DNA of 64,000 nt, taken from positions 205,675,262-205,739,261 of the forward strand of contig CM062292.1 of assembly GCA_031216915.1 (NCBI GenBank), read 5' to 3'. This DNA is from Pictodentalium vernedei. Taxonomy: Eukaryota > Mollusca > Scaphopoda > Dentaliida > Dentaliidae. The notes under the pieces were generated by a model. The model was not told the DNA's origin and ran no database searches. It saw only the letters and a list, made by a program, of their open reading frames with translations. Positions 55,803 to 64,000 of the stretch are shown here, piece after piece. The position numbers were made by a program, and so were the translations under genes. Each line of letters opens with the position of its first letter. Within the stretch, counting starts at the first letter, position 1.

Positions 55803-56131
55803 TCCACCAGCATGTGGACCATTCTTCCATGAGGACCACTATTTTGGACTAATCAACACCGAGCTGTACAATATTTATAATATAATTGAGGTCATTTTTA
55901 ACAAAGTATAATGTAGCAATGTGCATCACTACTTGGATTGATGAATCATTTGTCTAATTTTTTTATTAAAATACGTACAAAGAAATGAATTGCATGCTGC
56001 TGGCAGATATTCCTGCCCACCACAGGGTTTCTCTTGTCACTGAAATAAGTATAAGTTGGGCATGTTTAATCGTATATGCCCCGTGCAACTTGAATGGATT
56101 TTTTCGCCAATGATTTCTTGCGTTACATTTA

Positions 56132-57595
56132 TATACTACTCAAAGTTTGCTAAGCATCAAATATTTGACACGTCGTTGTGAAATTTGCTTGTAACATATT
56201 TGCGATATTTTTGGTGGATATGATTGAGGAATGTACTGAGATGGTCCCCAGTGTTTACATTAGCTCTCTTGACAGGCAGACTTTTCGTGACAGTGATGGA
56301 AAGCATGTACCCCTTGATTTTCATGATGTTTTCATGTACTGTCTACATGTACATGACATGTGTGGGGTATTCAATCTTCATTTCAACCCAAACCTTTGTG
56401 ATTTAATGACTGAATATGGCAAATGCAAATGTAAGAAGACATTTATCTTAAGCAGAAATGTGGTGGGCTGTAGGGATGGTGGAGCAAGGGGCTACCCATT
56501 GTCAGGTTGGTGAAGCCCTTGATGTGCACCATACGGTGATCACCAGAGCCTAGGCAAGATTTCAGCAGTATGGCACACCAGTAAGATGCCATGGTGGTGG
56601 CAGAGACAGGGCAACATCTGCAGCTGAAGATCGGTTTTTTGACCATTCAGGCCCATAGGAACCGCTTTGCCACAGCAACCCAGCTTCGCAGTGACCTTCA
56701 GAATGCATCCGGGGTAAATGTTTCGACGCAGACTATCCGGGCATGAAGGTGGTCTCCGATCGAGAAGACCATGTATTCGCATTCTGCAGTCCCAGAACCA
56801 CCACCAGGCACGATATGAATGGGCCATGGACCACGTTGGACGGACCAAAGAAGATTGGCGACCTGTCCTTTTTACAGATGAGTCAAGGTACTGCCTAGAC
56901 CACACAGATAGGCATTCTAGGGTATGGAGAAGACCAGGAGAGTGATTCCATGCAGGCAACATTGCTGAGCATGACTGCTATGGTGGAGGGTCAATCATGG
57001 CCTGTGGCGGCATCAGCCGAGATGGACGTACAGAGCTCTGTGTCCTTGACCATGGTACATTGACTGCACAGCGGTATATTGATGGGATCCTGGATGTCCA
57101 CATCAGATTGTATGTAGGTGCAGTGGGTGTGAGATTCATTCTGATGGACAATAATGCCCATCCTCATGTTGAGGGAGGGGACTGAGCGTATGGACTGGCT
57201 AGCAAGATCCCCTGACCTCAATCCAATCAAAGATGTCTGGAATGAGTTGCAAAGGACCACCAGGAACCTGATTGGGAGCATGAGAAGGCGTCGTCAAGCT
57301 GTAATTAACAGTAATGGGTCTCATACTTGATATTGAAGCCATACCAGTTCGCTCCGTCAACTTTTTGGCATATTGAAAAATTTCCTCTTTTACCAATAAT
57401 ATCCATTTTCCATGGTTATCGTATTCAAAAGCTAAAAAATAATGTCAAACACAAATAAAGTCTTAATTTCTGTACTTAAATCATTAAAGATATAAGTAAA
57501 TAAAAAATATATACACTTTTCATTACAATATTTCAACCAAAACGTAAAACGGGTAGTTGGATGTACTTGGTGCTTAGCAAACTTTGAGTAGTATA
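56132..57595 (+). mobile_element. Tc1-like transposon, full length, heavily decayed
   Basis: Terminal repeats TATACTACTCAAAGTTTGCT at 56132 and, as complement, at the right end to 57595. About 1.46 kb with TA at both ends. A third Tc1-like family, distinct in sequence from those at 28561 and 35079. Confidence 0.9.
56440..57330 (+). pseudogene. Tc1-like transposase, many stops and frameshifts
   Basis: Segments of the transposase appear in several frames. N-terminal QVGEALDVHHTVITRA resembles a helix-turn-helix. RPCIRILQSQNHHQARYEWA then LFTDESRYCL holds the first catalytic Asp. Later VWRRPGE, GGSIMACGGISRDGRTELC and YIDGILDVHIR appear, then ILMDNNAHPH, where the second catalytic Asp appears as Asn, and SPDLNPIKDVWNEL, where the usual catalytic Glu is Lys. 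At least two catalytic positions therefore look lost, besides the frame damage. Dead relic. Confidence 0.8.
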
Positions 57596-57600
57596 TTACC

Positions 57601-57657
57601 TTTTCATCAAATCTAGTCATGGCTGCTTCATAGCAGCCATGACTAGATCTGATGAAA
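57601..57657. repeat. Fold-back family C, copy 2
   Basis: Arms TTTTCATCAAATCTAGTCAT and complement with TGGCTGC/GCAGCCA stem. It lies only ~5 bp beyond the Tc1-like element's right end. Copy 1 is at 21658-21711. Confidence 0.8.
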
Positions 57658-57659
57658 AA

Positions 57660-58700
57660 AATCTAGAAAATACTCAGCAGGTTAAGAATTAAAGAACTGC
57701 TAGATCTATTATTTAATAAATATTATAATATTATAGGACAGAAAAAATCTGGTAATTTAATTGGCTAAAACATTCACCAGAAGTGTTCACGTACTCCAGT
57801 ATTGCTGAGCTATTCTATTTTTATTGAAATCGGGTTTTTATTTCACCGCTCTGTCACTGTTGTCTATAAATAGCACAGGTAGGTTGATATAGTGATTTGA
57901 AACTCCTGTTTGCGATAAAAATAGAAATGGTATTTCGATCTTGCTCCTTCCTTTAATTTCCCTGTTCCAATGTTTAGGAACTATTCAAATATAACAATTA
58001 ACTGCAACATGAACAAATAAGTCAATGCAAATTGCTTCTTTTATATATAGTTGCTGAAATTAAATTTATTTTGTTGCATATGAATAGGCGTTTTTTCTTA
58101 AAAAAATATGTAATAAAGCAAGGAATTTGCAAATAATTTTTTCTGTCATAATAATAAAATAATTGACTTCCCTTGAGGTTGATACAAGGAATTATCAACC
58201 CTTGAAAAGTAACATTTACCGAAGCCGTTGAATATTACTTTTCTTGAGTTGATAATTTCTTGTATCAACGTCAAGGAAAGTCAATAATTATATAATATCA
58301 TAAAGTATGATACCTCTACTGATTTAATCCTTTAGGGTATGCCAAATGACAATTTATACTAAAGTAATCATGCAATACAGAAAAACAAAAAACAAAGACG
58401 TTTTGTATCAAATAATTTATTATGATAGTACATTCTGTAACTGTATGATAACAAGAATTGAGTGGATATTGATCAGAAAATTGTTTATATTTTGAGTAAG
58501 AGGGAACTTTCTACAGTAATATTTTAAAGTTCAGCATTATTCCATTGTTTGTTTCAAATGCCTATACCTGAAATCAAAATGTCTGTGCCATTCTGGTTAT
58601 GAGTATAATATATTTCCACACTGTATTAAAATTTATTATTTATCCCCCAAAATTATTTATTATGAAAAAAAATTTCTGAATGCAAATAACAGAACTTGAA
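57660..58700. other. Unassigned AT-rich stretch with one long fold-back
   Basis: No gene recognised. A long imperfect hairpin (58159-58290) has arms AATAATTGACTTCCCTTGAG and GTTGATACAAG with complements on the other side, about 55 nt each. It is probably another MITE, but ends are not defined. Confidence 0.55.
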
Positions 58701-58757
58701 AGGCGATTTTTGTGGACAGCACTAGCTAGTTTTGGCCATTACATTGGGTAAAGAATA
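58701..58757 (+). mobile_element. MITE family A right-end fragment
   Basis: GGCGATTTTTGTGGACAGC, TAGTTTTGGCCATTAC, ATTGGGTAAAG match the right end of the copy at 14730-14983. The rest is missing. Confidence 0.6.
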
Positions 58758-59051
58758 AAACAAATTATTCATGAGTCTAGAGTCTGAAATACAAGTGATA
58801 GATGAGTCCCTACTAGATACCATAACAATTTGGATATACTCTGTCATTGATAAAAAAATAAAACTGAGGCTACACAAAGTAGATCTTCTGTTTCTCAGGC
58901 AATTATTTGTAAAATTGCATGCGGGCGAGCGTTTTTTTATTTTATTTTTTATTTCAGTAATTACTTCTTTGCCATCAAAGTTCATGTTCTTGTTCAAGTT
59001 TTAGGCCTCATAATCTACAGAATAGCATGGGTGGTGGTGTATTTCATCCCT

Positions 59052-59270
59052 TGAGCGCAAGAAGGCTTTGCACGTGCAGTACGCCTTAGTACACGGTGTC
59101 AATGTGCCCCCATGTAGACAACCGGGGTTAAGTGCCTTGCCGAAGAACATAATGTGGGAGTCTGAGTTGATCGCTCAGTTGGTCACCCATCCAATGATTA
59201 ACCAAGGTCGATGTTGCTTGACTTCGGTGATCTGACGAGAATCGGTTACCGCAATGCCACTGCACCCCCC
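59052..59270 (-). mobile_element. 5S-rRNA-headed SINE (family S body), truncated
   Basis: On the minus strand the head (59160-59268) reads TCTCGTCAGATCACCGAAGT, then TTGGTTAATCATTGGATGGG. This is the 5S A-box to C-box region, with more changes than at 32400. The body starts CTTCGGCAAGGCACTTAACC and ends at GTACTGCACGTGC. The 3' half is missing. Confidence 0.8.
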
Positions 59271-59607
59271 TCCCCCCAAATATAGCCAGTAAAGTCTTGA
59301 CTAGAAATCACTGCAAAGCCTTTAGACATAAAGGCTGTGACATTGAGATTTCTTGAAAACTATCCAGGCCTTAAATCTCACAGTACTGTGATCACAGGAG
59401 TGATCTTTTAGCCAATTTGATTGAAACAGAATTTTGATAAAGTCCCAACTCAGAAATGTGATTTTCTTCACAGAAACCAAACACAATGGTGACTAAATCA
59501 GAAGAAAGTTGAGATTCAAATTGAACGATAATTAAATTGTTTATTAATAATTTGGAAAAGACTTGCAATTTCAGTGGGGAGAAATTGGGTGGGGTTTAGC
59601 ATTGATA

Positions 59608-59790
59608 GAAGACACAAATGCACCATCGAAGTGCAGTATGCCTTAGCAGACAGAGCCACGGTGCCCACATGGGCAATCAGGATTAAGTGCCTTGCCCAAG
59701 AACACAATACAGTTATCCCTGGTGGGGATCAAACCATGGACCTTTAGGTTTGAAGTCCAAGGCCGTAACCACTGAGCCACCGTGCTCCCA
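59608..59790 (-). mobile_element. tRNA-headed SINE (family S), 3'-truncated
   Basis: The minus-strand head starts GGGAGCACGGTGGCTCAGTG, B-box ATGGTTTGATCCCC. The body contains CTTGGGCAAGGCACTTAATC and ends near GTGCATTTGTGTC. It belongs to the second tRNA head type (with 20190, 28138 and 33684). Confidence 0.8.
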
Positions 59791-60086
59791 TTGTTTTGTC
59801 GTTGAATTGGCAGCAATGTAATGATTCGCAAAAGAATATTTATTAGAAAAAAAATCTAAGACCGACTACTGACATTCTGCTCATCATGGAAATCGCTATT
59901 TTGTATCTATTTTCATACATTTTTACGGAGATAGTTTTCCCTGGTATCATCACTTAGATCGCGATTTTATTCCGACCCTATCAAAATTATATGACCACTG
60001 TTGTGATCACATTATTGTAGGTAAGAAAATACTCTATTATTACTTGAGAACAAACTAGAGGTACTGTGAGCAAACGCACAAAGTGA
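59791..60086. other. Unassigned stretch
   Basis: No gene or element recognised. Confidence 0.4.
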
Positions 60087-60790
60087 TACCCCCCCCCCCC
60101 CCCCACCCCCCGCGCCTGAAATGTATAAGTTAGATTATCTCCCCTTGGAAATGTCAGAACGGAATTATATTGCTTCATGCACATCTTCATATGGAGTTCT
60201 TCCATTGTGTAAAGTTTCATGAAAATTCTTCAAATGGTTTATGAGGAGTTGCGCTTACAAGGATGGACAGACGGTATAAGTTAGATTATCTCCGCTTGGA
60301 AATGTCAGAACGGAATTATATTGCTTCATGCACATCTTCATATGGAGTTCTTCCATTGTGTAAAGTTTCATGAAAATTCTTCAAACGGTTTAGGAGGAGT
60401 TGCGCTTACAAGGATGGACAGACGGTATAAGTTAGATTATCTCCCCTTGGAAATGTCAGAACGGAATTATATTGCTTCATGCACATCTTCATATGAAGTT
60501 CTTCCATTGTGTAAAGTTTCATGAAAGTTGTTCAAATGGTTTAGGAGGAGTTGCGCTTAAAAGGATGGTCAGACGGACAGATTATCTCCCCTTGAAAATG
60601 TCAGAACGGAATTATATTGCTTCATGCACATTGCTATATGGAGTTCTTCCATTGTGTAAAGTTTCATGAAAATTCTTCAAACGGTTTAGGAGGAGTTGCG
60701 CTTACGATGGATGGACAGACGGACAGACGGACGGACAGGGTGATTCCTATATACCCCCCCCCCCCAAACTTTGTTTGTGGGGGGTATAAT
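60087..60790 (+). mobile_element. Tandem-unit element with ATACCCCCC termini
   Basis: Begins GATACCCCCCCC and ends in GTGGGGGGTATAAT, with a terminal hairpin around AAACTTTGTTTG. Four units of about 146-151 bp start GATTATCTCCCCTTGG (60133, 60283, 60434, 60580) and are very similar to each other. A (GACGGACA)n microsatellite (60708-60740) precedes the end. Same architecture as the pearl/HINE-like elements, with its own internal unit. The four staggered open frames are by-products. Confidence 0.8.
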
Positions 60791-60946
60791 GAAGGTATGC
60801 AAGATTAATGTCCAATTCACAATTTGAATATGTTTACTGTGTGTGTTGCATATACTGAACTATGCTCTAACTCAGCGATTGCCAAAGCACATTTGGGTCT
60901 TCTAAAATATGTTTAACTTAGTGAAGAGTTTAACTTATTAACACTA

Positions 60947-61183
60947 TTAACCCTCTGAACCCTCGTTTCCTGGAATGATATCGTCTTTGTGTATACTGGG
61001 CCAGTCCAATATCAATATACAGGGAAGATAAAATGATAACTGTAGTCTGCATCCATCTGGCTGTAGACTGCAGTTATTATTTTATCATCAATGCGCCATG
61101 TGTAGACATGTTATGATAAGACAAAAGTGAGACAAAATTATGCCTTGGACCGAAAAATTGGTCTTGCGAGTTCAAAGGGTTAA
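60947..61183. mobile_element. MITE family B, copy 3, TTAA-flanked
   Basis: TTAA at 60947 and 61180. Ends CCCTCTGAACCC and GAGTTCAAAGGG. The central fold-back (GATAAAATGATAACTG / CAGTTATTATTTTATC) differs from copies 1 and 2, so it is a subfamily. Confidence 0.75.
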
Positions 61184-61429
61184 GACTTATAATGACTACA
61201 GGATAGTCAACATGCAATAGTGAGAAACAGATGAAAACAAATTTCTACAAAAGAACAAATGCATTCACAAAAATCAAATTTGAAATTTTACACAAGAGAG
61301 GTGATGAAACATTTCATGTCTTTTTTTCACTGCAAGAATTACCCAAAACATAAACAATGTACGAATGTCATCAATCTTCATCATCTGAATGAATCTTCAC
61401 TTCTCATTAACCCTAAGGCCTGGACCAAA

Positions 61430-61670
61430 TTTAACCCTTTAACAACACTTATAGCAGACGACACTTGAAAATACTTCTCAAATATCAAAACAATTTATAT
61501 TTTTGCCTCAAAAACATAAATTATGACCCCTCATTTTACAAACTCAATGAGCTCATTCCAATGAGGGGTCATATTTTAAAATGCAAAAAATGGACAATAA
61601 AAAAATTGGAATGGCAATTATTGAGAAGAGTGCTGGCCAGTTATGGTCATTATGTTTGATAAAGGGTTAA
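61430..61670. mobile_element. MITE family A, copy 9
   Basis: TTAA at both ends, CCCTTTAACAACACT on the left and GTTTGATAAAGGG on the right. The central palindrome is altered (CAATGAGCTCATTCC), so the hairpin is weaker. Confidence 0.8.
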
Positions 61671-62284
61671 ATAATTAAAGCATCTTTATTTTCTTTGAAC
61701 ATGTACATCATCTTGTCATCTTCTAAGATCTAACGGATGAAGGCTTAGGTTGCATGTCAGGCTCTCCAGTTTATGGATGCCACGCACTGTAGACATCTGA
61801 GACAAGGAAAAAAAAAAACTTGTGTCTTCTTGGAAAATATTTTATATTTCTGCGATGGAAAAAATGCTAAAAACTGTGCAGGCAATTTGTGTTAAGATCT
61901 GTATGCAGTGATTCTATCTGATGAATGTGTATCCATTATTCATAGCCCCTGCAATAGAAGAAAAATGAAAAAGTTATTCCAAACAAAAGAAGCTCCATAA
62001 GCTCTGCTAAACAAGATATCTATTATATAAATGGGGAGTGTGTGATTCCATGATTCTGTGACTCAGTCCATCTACAAATTCAAGCTTCGATTATCTCCCC
62101 AGATATGCAATGCAACAAGAGATTTTCCACTGCATAGGCAGGGCTTGCCCACAAGTAATAGAATAAATGCTCAGTTCATCACTGGAATTTGTTCTAAATC
62201 AACAGGGAAGTTTTCAAGTTGACTAGTTCCAGTTCTAAAACATGCTCTGAGATCCCATGCATAAATCGTGCACTTGATTTTAAA
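61671..62284. other. Unassigned stretch with a pogo-MITE core fragment
   Basis: AGCTCTGCTAAACAAGATAT (61995-62014) matches half of the central hairpin of the pogo-like MITEs. AATAGAATAAATGC follows near 62157. No gene recognised. Confidence 0.45.
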
Positions 62285-62700
62285 CCCAAATATAAGTAGC
62301 GAGCCCAAATATGAAAGCAGGGACTTGATTTGAACAAACTTGAATTTGTTGACCCCTCTAAGGATGCTGAATACCAAATATGACATGATTCTGACTGGTG
62401 GATCTGAAGAAAAAGATTTTTAAAGAATATAACTCATATCGCACTAAATTAAAATTTAGGCTCCAATTGAGAGTGCAAATATGAAGTCGGGGACTTCATT
62501 TGAAAATACGCGAATCTGACTGCCACCAGGATGCTGTATACCGTTTTTCAAAAGATTCTGAAAGGTGGATCTCAAAAAGAAGATTTTAAAAGACTTTTCC
62601 TTATATCGCATGAAGTTAAACTTAGGGCTCCCATAAAGAGCCCAAATATGAACCAAAGGATTTGAATTGAACAAACTTGAATCTGATCCCCATAAGGAGG
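62285..62700 (+). mobile_element. Pearl/HINE-like element fragment (GCTCACCTGA family)
   Basis: About 2.5 tandem units with GAGCCCAAATATGAA and TTTGAACAAACTTGAAT (near 62298, 62330, 62639, 62668). Both ends of the element are missing. A G-rich tract follows at 62697-62710. Confidence 0.65.
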
Positions 62701-63848
62701 GGGGGGGAGGGCAAGAGGGGCAATGCATGCCCCCTTTTGCCAGAAGTGCACAAGTGGAAAATACTTTACTTTCTGAGAACTTTAACTGAGAAACTCTTAA
62801 CTTTTCATTTCTACTGTATTTTATAGCAATGGGGAGAGGATATCGGGTACAATGATGGAGGTCGATCAATAATCTTCAAACAAAGAAGCTACACAATCAG
62901 CAGAAAGAGTTCCTAAATTATACATCATAACTTGCTTACAACAAGGCACCATTTGCAATGCAAAAGCATTGCAAATGGCATCTTGTTGAACTCAAGGGAC
63001 AATAAAAATATGTTAAAAGAGAGTCGCATTACAATTTATGACAAGTTGCAAACTCTTGGTCTTAACTTATACCCAAATTCGAGTCCACTTTTTGTGAGTC
63101 CCCTTTTTGATGTCCCTACCCACCCACCCTCTCCCTCCCTTGTCAGAAGTCCCTCTTGCCGTCGGATGCTTCTGGTGCCCTTGGTACACGGTAAAGCCTA
63201 AAATATACTGTTACACTAACTGAAGGTATCCACTAACAAGTTAAAACATTTCTATGTAATAATCTCATAACAATAACTCTTACTTGATTAACTTTGCAAC
63301 CTCCCAGTTAGGTTCCACTGATCTGGAATCAGATATTTTCACACCATCTTTATTTATAATGGATATTTGAAACTGTAATAGAAAATTAGGGTTTAACAAA
63401 CAAACAGCCTATCAATATATCAATGACTGAGAACAATATGTGCAAAGCTCCCTCAATGGTAAAAAATTTGATTTCAAGTTACAAAGCTGAAAACCAGCAG
63501 CAACAATACGTGTTCTCTCACTGGCTCAACAATCAAGTCAACATAGACTGGGCTGTCGGGTGTTCAAATATGCAAGACTTCACTAGAGTTGAAACGGTTA
63601 ACCGATTAACCAATGATCAATGTACTGACTGATCAAAAAAGTAATTGATCGATTAACCATTACTTTTGAACTACTGTATTTTCTGGGTTAACAAAAGAAC
63701 AAACTTGCTCCAAAACAGGCAAAAATTGTCACAATGACTCACATCAATTATATGAGACAGAGTAAAGCATGCAAGTTACGTGATGACATACTTGTTCACT
63801 TGCATGATCATTATACTGTATCAGTAGCTGGAACTGTTCATTCTTAAG
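62701..63848. other. Unassigned stretch with one hairpin
   Basis: A hairpin at 62938-62987 (ACAACAAGGCACCATTTGCA and complement) shares its arm with a single copy near 9055. Nothing else recognised; frames here are short. Confidence 0.45.
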
Positions 63849-64000
63849 TTAACCTTTACCCAATGCAGTAGCCAATGACACTTGCAAAAATAGATTCTTG
63901 AATTACTAAAAATTTTCAATTTTTGTCTCAAAAACATAGCTTATGATTCATCATTGGGACAAGCTCAACGAGCTCGTTCCAATGAGGGATCAGAAGCTTT
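63849..64000 (+). mobile_element. MITE family A, copy 10, running off the window
   Basis: TTAA at 63849, end CCTTTACCCAATGCAG. The palindrome centre (AAGCTCAACGAGCTCGTTCC) is near 63961-63980. The right arm is cut by the window edge. Confidence 0.8.

Noticed and set aside
60321..60808. Three overlapping frames with near-identical proteins (MLHAH...)
   Set aside because: They are translations of the same 150-bp tandem unit and shift with its period.
1..64000. Search for an intact host gene or a new defence or metabolic system
   Set aside because: No set of exons, operon-like cluster or recognised host protein was found by reading; the recognisable coding content is of mobile-element origin.

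Overview
The window looks like non-coding nuclear DNA from an animal, most likely a mollusc or another lophotrochozoan. It is AT-rich. I found no intact host gene, no rRNA gene and no credible functional tRNA gene. The long open frames that can be recognised belong to decayed mobile elements. The mollusc guess rests mainly on many elements with an AACAAGAG-like start, internal tandem units of about 150-170 bp, a GGAC/ACAG microsatellite and a terminal hairpin. This is the architecture I recall for 'pearl'/HINE (Helentron-related) elements of bivalves. No database could be consulted, so all family names are by recognition only.

Layout. 1-10 kb: mostly unassigned DNA, hairpin repeats, one TTAA-flanked MITE (family A), a (CT)n tract, and a 2.2-kb satellite-like array (about 5.80-7.99 kb) with ~165-bp monomers of two alternating types. 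10-17 kb: a LINE reverse transcriptase remnant, SINEs, MITE families A and B, a hAT-type MITE with an 8-bp target duplication, and a truncated Tc1-like transposon. 17-19 kb: two tandem-repeat patches and a compact cluster of promoter-type motifs (NRF-1, two CREs, E-boxes, YY1-like) at 18.23-18.45 kb. 19-28 kb: SINE, MITEs and repeats with long unassigned stretches. 28.6-30.1 kb: a nearly full-length but dead Tc1-like element. 31-35 kb: pearl/HINE-like elements and a 5S-rRNA-headed SINE. 35.1-36.6 kb: a Tc1-like element with a largely open transposase, inserted inside a family-A MITE. 37-48.8 kb: a nearly continuous run of pearl/HINE-like elements with nested SINEs and two pogo/Tigger-like MITEs. 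49.1-55.5 kb: a structurally complete DIRS-type tyrosine-recombinase retrotransposon on the minus strand, with inverted terminal repeats and an internal complementary region, but frameshifted ORFs. 55.5-64 kb: a second hAT MITE, a degraded Tc1-like element, SINE fragments, another tandem-unit element and more MITEs.

How the parts relate. Most structure is a stack of insertions: SINE into MITE, MITE into SINE tail, Tc1 into MITE, pogo MITE into a pearl-like element, hAT MITE into a tRNA-like tandem repeat. Several junctions show target-site duplications, so relative ages can be read from the sequence. The SINEs share one body but carry different polymerase III heads (two tRNA-like types and one 5S-like). 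The points most worth a second look are the alternating satellite with RFX X-box-like motifs, the DIRS element whose internal complementary region spells its own circle junction, the modular SINEs, and the promoter-like island with no visible gene.
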